DNA of 6,683 nt from an uncultured Bacteroides sp. (GTDB lineage: Bacteria; Bacteroidota; Bacteroidia; Bacteroidales; Bacteroidaceae). A program made the translations under genes and the position numbers. The first letter of the stretch is position 1. Each line of letters begins with the position of its first letter. Of the stretch, positions 1 through 6,683 are shown in pieces. The notes under the pieces were generated by a model. The model was not told the origin of the DNA. It did not search any database and saw only the letters and a program-made list of their open reading frames with translations. The stretch is taken from the NCBI GenBank assembly GCA_900546355.1, contig URCM01000130.1, positions 1-6,683 on the forward strand, read 5' to 3'.

Positions 1-52
1 TAGGGCTCACTCGGGACTTACACCCGTTAGACAATGCTCATGCCGAGCGTAC
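1..52 (-). mobile_element. 5' end of a group II intron, probably class C (partial, continues past the left edge)
   Basis: Read on the minus strand from 52 leftwards, this begins GTACGCTCGGCATGAGC, close to the GUGYG start of group II introns. The first part folds as GCTC-GGCAT-GAGC (36-48). A second hairpin, CGGG-TGTAAGT-CCCG (12-26), matches the conserved domain I loop seen as GGGUGnnAGUCCC. From memory, the order and spacing agree closely with the 5' end of the Oceanobacillus iheyensis class IIC intron: GGCAU, then GUCUA, then GGGUGAGAGUCCCGAA. Class C introns are known to insert just downstream of intrinsic terminator hairpins, and one ends at 58, with only TTGTA (57-53) between it and the intron. 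The remaining domains, any reverse transcriptase gene and the 3' splice site would lie outside the window, so whether it is full length or active is unknown. The second intron base pair region reads GUACG instead of GUGYG. Confidence 0.78.
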
Positions 53-57
53 TACAA

Positions 58-86
58 CAAAGGCTGCACCGATGGCGCAGCCTTTG
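58..86 (-). terminator. Intrinsic terminator hairpin of the susC-susD-lipoprotein operon
   Basis: Ten bases, CAAAGGCTGC (58-67), pair perfectly with GCAGCCTTTG (77-86). The 9-nt loop can close further with two C-G pairs (69-75 and 70-74). The hairpin starts 20 nt past the lipoprotein stop codon. On the minus strand it is followed by TTGTA, a short T-rich remnant, and then the putative intron. Any longer original U-tract may have been displaced to the far side of the intron. The stem also serves as the probable recognition structure for the class C intron. It could work in both directions, because the plus strand has an AT-rich tail (CTATTTAATTATA). Confidence 0.82.
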
Positions 87-106
87 CCTATTTAATTATA
101 TGAATA

Positions 107-865
107 TTACTCACCAGGGAATATGAAAGTTTCATCAAAAGGTCCGAAACTTCCGGCACTGACAGTAAATTCCAATGTCAGAGTTACCACACCGTTTTCT
201 AATGTTCCCTGACCTTCGACGTACAAAGTACCATAACCTCCGTAATCACTGGCAGCCGCTTGTCTGTCAACCACAACAGTACTGCCGTCTTCTTGCAATT
301 TAAGGATGATGTCATATCCATTTTCATACGGAGCTACGACTTTATACCATTCAGCCCCTTCAGCCTTCTGAAAAGTTGCATTACCCGCACCTCCATAGAA
401 ACTGGATTCTATCATGCCAACTCCTATCGAATTATATTTATAATTACGTGCAATAGTAATCGTAGTAGAAGAAGGAGCATAAATATATGTATCACCTTCA
501 GCTATACTAAGAGTCAACGATGCACTTTCACCAACCGGAATATCAAAGGCAACATCAATTGTCTTGCTCGTTTCTCCCTCTTGAAAATCAACGGTAGACG
601 GAAAAGTAAAAATGTCGTTATCTCCAGTCAATTGCACTGATTCCGCACCCGTACTATTTCTGCCGATAGTAACCTGCACTACCTGGGCGTCATCTGGAAT
701 CAAATCAAAACTTGTCTGTGCATCTTGGTAGAAATATGCCTGTACACCTTCTGTCTGCACGGGTGACGGATCTCTGTCCACTTCATCCGTACATGCGCTG
801 AAGCTCAACGCAAGTGCCATGCAAAAGATGGCTTGGCTGTATGTAAATAATTTCTTAATCATCAT
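107..865 (-). CDS. Small surface lipoprotein with an N-terminal beta-sandwich domain, third gene of a SusC/SusD operon
   Basis: This 252-residue protein has a lipoprotein signal peptide: a basic MMIKK start, a hydrophobic stretch, and the lipobox FSAC with the lipidated cysteine at residue 25. The next residues, TDEVD, are acidic, as in the surface-export signal of Bacteroidetes lipoproteins, so it probably faces the outside. Residues about 40-140 alternate short hydrophobic strands (VVQVTIGRN, SVQLTG, TFPSTVDFQEGE, SLTLSI, TTITIAR), which resembles the Calx-beta or related Ig-like folds common in these lipoproteins. Residues about 145-252 form a second beta-rich, aromatic and glycine-rich part (GYGTLYVEGQGTLENG). 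There is no enzyme motif. It starts 23 nt after the susD-like stop, so it is co-transcribed. By position it would play the SusE/SusF role of accessory substrate binding, but I see no clear SusE/SusF sequence signature. ATG at 865 and 862 are both possible starts. Exact family and ligand are unknown. Confidence 0.85.
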   Translation of the reverse strand: MMIKKLFTYSQAIFCMALALSFSACTDEVDRDPSPVQTEGVQAYFYQDAQTSFDLIPDDAQVVQVTIGRNSTGAESVQLTGDNDIFTFPSTVDFQEGETSKTIDVAFDIPVGESASLTLSIAEGDTYIYAPSSTTITIARNYKYNSIGVGMIESSFYGGAGNATFQKAEGAEWYKVVAPYENGYDIILKLQEDGSTVVVDRQAAASDYGGYGTLYVEGQGTLENGVVTLTLEFTVSAGSFGPFDETFIFPGE

Positions 866-888
866 TTTATACTTGTTTTATACATTAA

Positions 889-2514
889 TTATTGACCTGT
901 CCATGGAGAATAAACGCCACTCGGGTCAGGGTTTTCATAACCTATCAACGCCGCGTTATTGTTTTCTTCTGTTTGTACGATACAGATGTTCATCCATGCC
1001 GGACGACCGTTGGTGTTAAACCGACGCTCATCACTGAAGTTCGTACCACTATAGCCACGGGTTACCGACATATCCAGACGTTTTACATCGAAGAATGTCA
1101 AGCCTTCGCCCCACAATTCGATGCGTTTCTGCAATACTACTTCATTCACAACCGCATCGGCAGAAGAAGCCGTGCAACGGTAATTGGCATCGCGATAGGT
1201 CTGCATGAACGAGTTCAGCAAGTCTCTACCTTGCGTTGCGTTCTGATGTGCGGCAGCTTCCGCTTCTATCAGATACATTTCTTCTACACGCATCAACGGA
1301 TATGCCGAAGCCGCACCGGTAGTGGAAACATCGCCATTGCCTTGTGCAGGACGGAATTTCAATGAAGCATAATCGGGCAGGCTGGCTCCGCTTGTGCCGC
1401 AATAAGTGTTCTGACCTTCCAACGCGCTTCCGGCAGGAGCTTTCCATGCCAGCTTACGGAAATCGGTATCGGCTATTTTGTTATACAATGCCACGTTAAT
1501 CATATTATACGGGCCTGCCGCAGCGTAACCGAATACAGCTTCATTGGACGACCATGAAGTCCAGTTCAGGATACCGGTCTTTACGACATCGTCTTCCGAC
1601 TGCATCTGCGAGCCCCACAACCAAGAAGAAACGCTGATGTCATTGAATCCGTTGGTGGTGCTCAGCCATTGGTCTTCAGTCATCGGAACAGCTCCACTCG
1701 TGTCGATAGCCTTGCGCGCATATTCTTGCGCTTTCGGATAATCCGCCACCCACATATACAGGCGGGCTTTCAAGCCGTATACCACGCTGAGGTCGGGCAA
1801 AGTCTTGGCACTGCGATCCAAGTTGACGATGTATTCTTCAGCCTTATCCAAGTCGGAAAGAATGAAGTCGAACATTTCCTGACGAGGCACACGGGGATTG
1901 TTGCGCGCGGCTTCCTCCGTTACGTATTCTTTCACGATAGGCACAGTCAGGTTCAGCACATTGTTTCCGCTGGGATTTACCGCATCGGTGCCATCGTTTT
2001 CCAAGAACTCGAACATCTGGGCCATATCCAAATAGGCATGGGCACGGAAAGTATAACCCACACCCAAGTAACCTAACTGGGTAGCATCGGCTGTTTCCGG
2101 ATCCAACGCCTTGATGATGTTATTGGAAGTCTGGACATATTTCCAGAAATAGTTCCAAATAAACTGCGTAGACATATAACGGGGACCGATGTACTGGTTT
2201 CCTTCCCATGACGAATAATGGTCGTAGCCGCTACTAACAACCGGCATGTCTTCGGTCATCACATCACGGATGTGCATGATAGACCCATATCCCCAGTCAT
2301 AACCGGGAGCACTCGGGTCTTGTCCTAATACATCATATTTGTTCAAGAAAGCGGGCATCGCCCACAATAAGGCTTCGGTAGCTTTCGAAGAGGAAGTCAA
2401 TTGCTCATCTGTCGCCACATCGGTAGGAAAAGTTTCATCGATACATCCGGTCATCGATACGGACACAGATGCCAAGCAGCCGATTCCTATTATGAATTTA
2501 GATATATTTCTCAT
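889..2514 (-). CDS. susD-like: SusD/RagB-family outer-membrane nutrient-binding lipoprotein
   Basis: This 541-residue lipoprotein caps the SusC-like pore and binds the incoming oligomer at the cell surface. The signal peptide ends in the lipobox SMTGC with the lipidated cysteine at residue 24, followed by IDE. Family features appear in order: the helical N-terminal region (about 40-170) with FIWNYFWKYVQTSNNII; the TPR-like helices around 212-275 (YGLKARLYMWVADYPKAQEYARKAI); and the C-terminal hallmark LMRVEEMYLIEAEA (407-420) leading to QKRIELWGEGLTFFDVKRL (462-480). The length is usual for the family. It is rich in Trp and Tyr at 95-125 and 290-325, which would fit sugar stacking, but that is inference. 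It begins 24 nt after the susC-like stop in the same operon. SusD sequences diverge by substrate, so the ligand cannot be named; a peptide or glycopeptide (RagB-like role) is also possible. Confidence 0.97.
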   Translation of the reverse strand: MRNISKFIIGIGCLASVSVSMTGCIDETFPTDVATDEQLTSSSKATEALLWAMPAFLNKYDVLGQDPSAPGYDWGYGSIMHIRDVMTEDMPVVSSGYDHYSSWEGNQYIGPRYMSTQFIWNYFWKYVQTSNNIIKALDPETADATQLGYLGVGYTFRAHAYLDMAQMFEFLENDGTDAVNPSGNNVLNLTVPIVKEYVTEEAARNNPRVPRQEMFDFILSDLDKAEEYIVNLDRSAKTLPDLSVVYGLKARLYMWVADYPKAQEYARKAIDTSGAVPMTEDQWLSTTNGFNDISVSSWLWGSQMQSEDDVVKTGILNWTSWSSNEAVFGYAAAGPYNMINVALYNKIADTDFRKLAWKAPAGSALEGQNTYCGTSGASLPDYASLKFRPAQGNGDVSTTGAASAYPLMRVEEMYLIEAEAAAHQNATQGRDLLNSFMQTYRDANYRCTASSADAVVNEVVLQKRIELWGEGLTFFDVKRLDMSVTRGYSGTNFSDERRFNTNGRPAWMNICIVQTEENNNAALIGYENPDPSGVYSPWTGQ

Positions 2515-2538
2515 TTTTCTTTTAATCGTTACAAGTTA

Positions 2539-5500
2539 TTAGAATGTCAATGTAATACCGCCCGAAATCGTACGGATTGGAGCGTAATAAGATGAAGTTA
2601 TTTCACCGGAGATGCTTTGACGCGGATCCATACCTTGGCGTTTCGACCACAACCAAACGTTGTCGGCACTGAGGTAAACACGTACCTTTTCGATGCTTGC
2701 CTTGCGTGTCAGGTTCTTCGGAAGCGTATAGCCGAAGTTGATGTTCTGCAAGCTCAGGTAAGAAGCACTGGTCAGGAAACGGTCGGATGTACTTGCCGTA
2801 TACAAGTCACCGTATTGGAATCTCGGTATCGTGCTACTCGGATTTTCCGGAGTCCAAGCGTCCAGCAAGTCTGCATGAAACGCGCTTCCTCGTCCGTTAG
2901 CTGTAGGAGAAGTCATCATGTTAGCGTAATCGCCATCGTATACCTGACCGCCAATCTGGTAAGAAAAAGCCACACTCAAATCAAATCCTTTATAAGCCAA
3001 TGAGGTACCGAAACCACCGTACACATCCGGAAGAGCTGTACCGCACAAGTGCATGGTCGCATCCGAATACTTTGTTGTAGTGGTCTGAGTCACCGTACCG
3101 TCTTTAGCGGTCACATCCTGATAATACAGCGCGTCACCGTTTTCGTTTACACCCGCATACTTAGGCATATAGAACGTATACAAAGGAATGCCCTCGCCAT
3201 ACATATAGTTGCCGCTTGAGAATCCGCCTACGCCGTCTACCACCATGGTCTTACGTTCGTCGGGCAAAGAAGTCACCTTATTCTTATAATGGGTCAGGTT
3301 CAGGTTCAAATCCCACTGGAAATCTTTCGTCTGGATAACCGTACCATTCAGTTCGACTTCCACGCCCAGGTTGCGCATATCGCCTACATTGGCATAATAC
3401 GAAGAGTAACCGAACGAAGGAGGAAGCGGGAATGAGAACAGCATATCCGTCGTCTTGCGCATGAAGAATTCCGCCGTACCGGTCAAACGTCCTTTGAAGA
3501 ACTCGAAATCGAATCCCATATTGAAGTTACTGTTCGTTTCCCAAGTAATGTCCTTGTTTCCGTAAGTTTCGGGAACGGCAGCCGGATAACCCGATGAGTT
3601 GACAATCGTATATGTATTCGTATAACGGTAATCACCGATATTGTCGTTACCCTGCGAACCGTATGAAATCTTGAACTTCAACATATCCACCCAGTCGGCA
3701 TGGAAGAAGTCTTCTTTCGAAATCATCCATGCTGCACCAGCCGACCAGAAGTTACCCCAACGGTTATCGGGATGGAAACGCGAAGATGCATCGCGGCGGT
3801 AAGAACCCGACAAGAAATATTTTTCGTTGAAATCGTATTGAATACGGCCAAAGTAACCTTCGGTATTATAATCGGTCGTATAAGAAGTTGCACTTTTATC
3901 GGTTACGGCACCAATCAGCTCGGAGTTGGTCGGGTCGAACATATTCGATTTCGAACCCATCAAATAGTAATATTTATGACGGTAAGATTCATGTCCCAAC
4001 ATCACGGCGATATTGTGATGGCCGAACATCCGCTGCCAGTTCAAAATCTGCTGGTGGTTGTACGACATGTCACGCAGGTGATATTTATAAGAAATACCGT
4101 TTTCGGTAGCATACTGGCCATAATACGGGTTGGTAACAATTGTCTGACGGGTTTCGTCCACATTGACACCCCCATTGAAAGTAAACTTGAAATCTCTCAA
4201 GAAACGCACTTCAAAGAATCCGTTGGCACTCATGGCATTACCTTCACGCTGATAAGTATTCAGCAACAAATCGGAAGCAGCATTCGAATTACCCAATATC
4301 GGACGTATGGCACCTGCATTCTGGCCGTCACCATAGTCATAACGCATGATGCCGTTAGCATCGGTCATGATATTTCCGTTACCGTCACGCATATACATCG
4401 GATAAATCGGGGCAACCTGTGTAGCAATGGCAAAAATATTTCCGGATGAAGCTGAATTTCCATCTTCATCTGAAGACAATGAATTTGCGTTAAAATGCGT
4501 ATAAGCCATATTGGCACCTACTCTCAACCACGGTTTCACTTGGAATTCCGCTCTCAAACGTCCGGTCAGACGCTCGTAATCCGAATTGTCCACAATACCA
4601 TCGTTGCTCAGGTAATTGACAGATGCATAAAATGAAGACTTGTCTGTACCCCCAGATATGCCGACATTATATTCCTGCCGCAAGCTATGCTTGTAGATTT
4701 CATCCAACCAGTTATCCGGACGTAACAAGAATGATTGTCCGTTATAGTTAACTACACGACCCAACGTAGCGTTCGGATTCAATTTTCCGTTCGCTCCAAT
4801 CACATACTGGCCTTCTGGAACCGTATATACGTTATATCCCAAGCCATAGTCACCGTTACCGAACATATTCTGGTTTGCCAACTGAATGGCTTGTGCTTGC
4901 GAATAGCCCAAGCCTCCCATTTCCGTCGGATTGGCAAAATAATTCTTCAGCGCGCCGAAGTACATTTCATAATATTGTGCCGGGTCTTTGATATAATTAT
5001 AGTCTTGAGTAGCACGTGAGTTCGAACCCCATTTAGCGTCTACGGTCACCTGAGCCGTACCCGCTTGTCCTTTCTTTGTAGTAATCATAATGACACCGTT
5101 GGCACCACGCGCACCATACAAAGCGTTCGAAGCTGCATCCTTCAATACAGTCATCGACTCGATATCCTGCGTACTGATGTTATTCAAGTCACCGTCATAA
5201 GGCATACCGTCCAAGATAATCAACGGGTCGTTTTCTGCGAAAATAGAACTGATACCACGGATTTTGATTTTCAGATCATCGCTACCCGGTTGTCCAGTAG
5301 GAGAAGAAATCTGCACGCCCGACACCTTTCCGGTCAAAGCGGAAACAGCATTCGAAGTCTGGATTTTGCCTATCTCATCAGCCTTCATCACTGATGCAGA
5401 TCCTGTAAACGCCGATTTCTTTGCAGTACCATAAGCTACTACCAAAACCTCATCCAGCATCTCATCATCCGCATGCAGCACCACTTTCATAACTGGCCTG

Positions 5501-5760
5501 ATATCAAGCTCTTGTGTCTGAAGTCCGATGAAAGAAACCACCAAAGTTCCCGCCGAACTCGGCACATTACTAATTGTAAAATTACCATCTATATCGGTAA
5601 CTGTACCTACTGTAGTACCTTTAACCAATACAGATGCTCCCACTACAGGTAAACCGTCCTCGGCCGAAGTAACTGTACCAGTCACTTTCCGTACTTGCGC
5701 GTTTACCAGACCAATGCCTATCATCAGGCAGGTCATTAACAGCATCAATTTTCTTTTCAT
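2539..5760 (-). CDS. susC-like: SusC/RagA-family TonB-dependent outer-membrane transporter
   Basis: This 1073-residue protein is a TonB-dependent outer-membrane barrel importing substrate delivered by the SusD-like partner. Parts in order: a signal peptide (1-21, probable cleavage at VNA|Q); a carboxypeptidase-regulatory-like domain (about 23-95, with GTVTSAEDGLPVVGASV and GTVTDIDGNF); a TonB box region DEVLVVAYGT (103-112); a plug domain (about 114-230) with IRGISSI, PLIILDGMPYDG and the SusC-type signature SMTVLKDAASNALYGARGA; then the 22-strand barrel. Barrel landmarks include TWETNSNFNMGFDFEF (about 737-752) and NVGDMRNLGVEVELNG (about 787-802). It ends ISGGITLTF, a C-terminal aromatic residue as expected for BAM assembly. 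No STN domain precedes the regulatory-like domain, so signalling through a FecR-type anti-sigma factor is not indicated. It is the first gene of the operon and appears intact. The substrate is not predictable from the sequence. Confidence 0.98.
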   Translation of the reverse strand: MKRKLMLLMTCLMIGIGLVNAQVRKVTGTVTSAEDGLPVVGASVLVKGTTVGTVTDIDGNFTISNVPSSAGTLVVSFIGLQTQELDIRPVMKVVLHADDEMLDEVLVVAYGTAKKSAFTGSASVMKADEIGKIQTSNAVSALTGKVSGVQISSPTGQPGSDDLKIKIRGISSIFAENDPLIILDGMPYDGDLNNISTQDIESMTVLKDAASNALYGARGANGVIMITTKKGQAGTAQVTVDAKWGSNSRATQDYNYIKDPAQYYEMYFGALKNYFANPTEMGGLGYSQAQAIQLANQNMFGNGDYGLGYNVYTVPEGQYVIGANGKLNPNATLGRVVNYNGQSFLLRPDNWLDEIYKHSLRQEYNVGISGGTDKSSFYASVNYLSNDGIVDNSDYERLTGRLRAEFQVKPWLRVGANMAYTHFNANSLSSDEDGNSASSGNIFAIATQVAPIYPMYMRDGNGNIMTDANGIMRYDYGDGQNAGAIRPILGNSNAASDLLLNTYQREGNAMSANGFFEVRFLRDFKFTFNGGVNVDETRQTIVTNPYYGQYATENGISYKYHLRDMSYNHQQILNWQRMFGHHNIAVMLGHESYRHKYYYLMGSKSNMFDPTNSELIGAVTDKSATSYTTDYNTEGYFGRIQYDFNEKYFLSGSYRRDASSRFHPDNRWGNFWSAGAAWMISKEDFFHADWVDMLKFKISYGSQGNDNIGDYRYTNTYTIVNSSGYPAAVPETYGNKDITWETNSNFNMGFDFEFFKGRLTGTAEFFMRKTTDMLFSFPLPPSFGYSSYYANVGDMRNLGVEVELNGTVIQTKDFQWDLNLNLTHYKNKVTSLPDERKTMVVDGVGGFSSGNYMYGEGIPLYTFYMPKYAGVNENGDALYYQDVTAKDGTVTQTTTTKYSDATMHLCGTALPDVYGGFGTSLAYKGFDLSVAFSYQIGGQVYDGDYANMMTSPTANGRGSAFHADLLDAWTPENPSSTIPRFQYGDLYTASTSDRFLTSASYLSLQNINFGYTLPKNLTRKASIEKVRVYLSADNVWLWSKRQGMDPRQSISGEITSSYYAPIRTISGGITLTF

Positions 5761-5819
5761 AAAAATTCTCTCTTAATTTTAACCTTAAATAAACACTTTT
5801 ATCTAATTCAGTTTGCCCG

Positions 5820-5827
5820 CAAAGGTA
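5820..5827 (-). promoter_or_regulatory. -7 element of the susC operon promoter
   Basis: On the minus strand this reads TACCTTTG, a perfect match to the Bacteroides primary-sigma -7 consensus TAnnTTTG, and is followed by the commonly seen GC. Transcription would begin a few bases downstream, giving a leader of roughly 50 nt before the susC-like ATG at 5760. No TTTG -33 element is present at the usual 19-21 nt spacing; that position holds a GTATAC palindrome (5847-5852). The missing -33 box suggests dependence on an activator, which is inference. A weak AGAGAGA sits about 7-13 nt before the start codon, as is common in Bacteroidales, which make little use of Shine-Dalgarno pairing. Confidence 0.72.
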
Positions 5828-5962
5828 AGCATTTATCTTATAACTTGTATACTTTTGAAAACAAAATACAATAAAACCTCCGCTTTTTAACACTTTCAGT
5901 ATGTAATCTTGCATAAAAAGCAAACAAATATGCATGCCCTCCGGTTCTTTATAACTCTTAAA

Positions 5963-5985
5963 TGGCACGAGATATCGCCAACTGG
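5963..5985. repeat. Short imperfect inverted repeat upstream of the recombinase gene
   Basis: TGG(CA)CGA-GATA-TCGCCA (5963-5980) can fold as a six-pair hairpin with a two-base bulge, and the final CCA is immediately repeated inversely as CCA-AC-TGG (5978-5985). It lies about 47-69 nt before the recombinase start codon. It could be an operator or a recombinase core or arm site, but it is short enough to be chance. The rest of the 271-bp divergent region 5761-6031 is AT-rich, with no RNA gene or further convincing promoter that I can see. Confidence 0.25.
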
Positions 5986-6031
5986 AATGTAAATGCGTCT
6001 AAATGATGTTTTTGATTAAAAATATAACAAA

Positions 6032-6655
6032 ATGAAAAAAATCAGTTACCGATTGGTTTACAACCGTAAAAATTGCTTGAATGCAAACGGCAAAGCGTTA
6101 ATACAGATTGAAGCTTATTTGGATAGGCAAAAGGCGTATTTCTCTACCCACATTTATGTGCGTCCCGAAGAATGGGATGCCAGGAAAGGCCAAATCGTGT
6201 CTCACCCGCAAGAAGAATACCTGAACCGCATGTTGGATGAATTTCTTTTGCGGCTGCAATACATCGAGCTGAAGGGGTGGAAAGAAGGGAAAGAAGTGTC
6301 ATTGTCGATGTTGAAAGAAGACGCTCCGATGGAAGAAAAAAAAGATTTTTTTGTTTTCGGTAGAACATACGTAGAACATTCGAGGCGGAAAGACAGTACT
6401 AAAAACAACTTGAGCACTACGCTCTCTCTGTTGAGCGAATTTTCCCCGAAGCTGAATGTGTCGGATGTGGACTATCCATTGATACTCCGGTTCGAACGTT
6501 TCCTGCAAGTAAGACACCTCCAGACCAACACTATAGCCAAACATATGCGCCACTTGCGTACGTTTTGCAATGAAGCAATCCGGCAGGGATTGCTCTCTTC
6601 CGACTCTTCGCCATTCGTCAGATACCAGATTAACCTTAATTCCGCAACACTTTGA
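6032..6655 (+). pseudogene. Tyrosine recombinase/integrase, N-terminal half only, ended by an in-frame TGA
   Basis: The 207 residues carry the two DNA-binding parts of a Bacteroides-type tyrosine recombinase. An arm-binding domain (about 4-85) includes YRLVYNRKNCLNANGKALIQI, AYFSTHIYVRPEEWDARKGQI and the helix YLNRMLDEFLLRLQ. A SAM-like core-binding domain (about 107-200) includes FGRTYVEHSRRKDSTKNNLSTT and NTIAKHMRHLRTFCNEAIRQGLL, ending PFVRYQINLNSATL. The catalytic domain with the R...HxxR...Y residues is absent, and family members are usually about 370-420 residues, so this product could not recombine DNA by itself. The frame after the TGA (6653-6655) stays open to the window edge and reads FNFIYKFLS, which resembles the FL(S/T)xEEL entry to the catalytic domain. 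This suggests a nonsense mutation or small AT-rich insertion instead of a lost 3' end. It is divergent from the susC-like gene. It may instead encode a stable DNA-binding fragment. Confidence 0.8.
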
Positions 6656-6683
6656 TTTAACTTTATTTATAAGTTCCTGAGCA

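Noticed and set aside
1..57. Possible tRNA 3' part on either strand
   Set aside because: The short hairpins do not form a T-arm/acceptor layout and there is no CCA-ending acceptor stem. The motif order fits a group II intron 5' end much better.
892..1365. 157-codon open frame on the plus strand
   Set aside because: It is antisense to the conserved C-terminal part of the SusD-like gene and shows no protein-like features.
3700..4449. Long open frame of 249 codons on the plus strand
   Set aside because: It lies wholly antisense within the susC-like gene, has no recognisable domain or start signals, and mirrors codon usage of the real gene.
5904..5911. TAATCTTG as an alternative plus-strand -7 element
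   Set aside because: It has one mismatch in the TTTG half and no suitably spaced -33 box. Such matches are expected by chance in AT-rich DNA.
5621..5968. 115-codon minus-strand open frame covering the divergent spacer
   Set aside because: It overlaps the first ~140 bp of the susC-like gene in another frame and spans the susC promoter. Its sequence resembles no known family and it has no promoter of its own.
6007..6014. TGTTTTTG as a -7 element for the recombinase gene
   Set aside because: It differs from TAnnTTTG at the second base, has no -33 TTTG at the right spacing, and would leave a leader of only about 10 nt.
1..6683. CRISPR array or long direct/inverted repeats
   Set aside because: No regularly spaced repeated units were seen. 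The visible repeats are only short hairpins in the non-coding ends.

Overview
The window looks like an accessory nutrient-uptake locus from a Bacteroidales bacterium (Bacteroides, Phocaeicola, Parabacteroides or a relative). The evidence is a SusC/SusD pair, a Bacteroidetes-type lipoprotein with acidic residues just after the lipobox cysteine, a TACCTTTG promoter element, AT-rich leaders without strong Shine-Dalgarno sites, and a Bacteroides-style tyrosine recombinase. The exact species and the substrate cannot be read from the sequence.

Layout from left to right: (1) positions 1-52 carry what appears to be the first ~52 nt of a group II intron, most likely class C, on the minus strand and running off the left edge. 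(2) Positions 58-86 form a strong hairpin that ends the minus-strand operon and lies directly before the intron boundary, which is the insertion position known for class C introns. (3) Positions 107-5760 hold a three-gene minus-strand operon in the order susC-like, susD-like, small lipoprotein, with gaps of only 23-24 nt. (4) The 271-bp divergent region 5761-6031 holds the susC promoter (-7 element at 5820-5827) and a few short inverted repeats. (5) Position 6032 onward, plus strand, encodes the N-terminal DNA-binding half of a tyrosine recombinase. It stops at a TGA where the catalytic domain should begin, although the same frame stays open to the right edge and reads like the start of that domain.

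How the genes work together: the SusD-like and small lipoproteins would sit on the cell surface and capture a glycan or other polymer fragment. The SusC-like protein would import it through the outer membrane using TonB-ExbB-ExbD energy. No degrading enzyme, inner-membrane transporter or regulator is in view, so the substrate is unknown. The operon is flanked by two mobile or recombination-related elements, a retroelement at its 3' end and a recombinase gene at its 5' end. The most unusual parts of the window are the intron/terminator junction and the interrupted recombinase. The uptake operon itself is of a well-known type.
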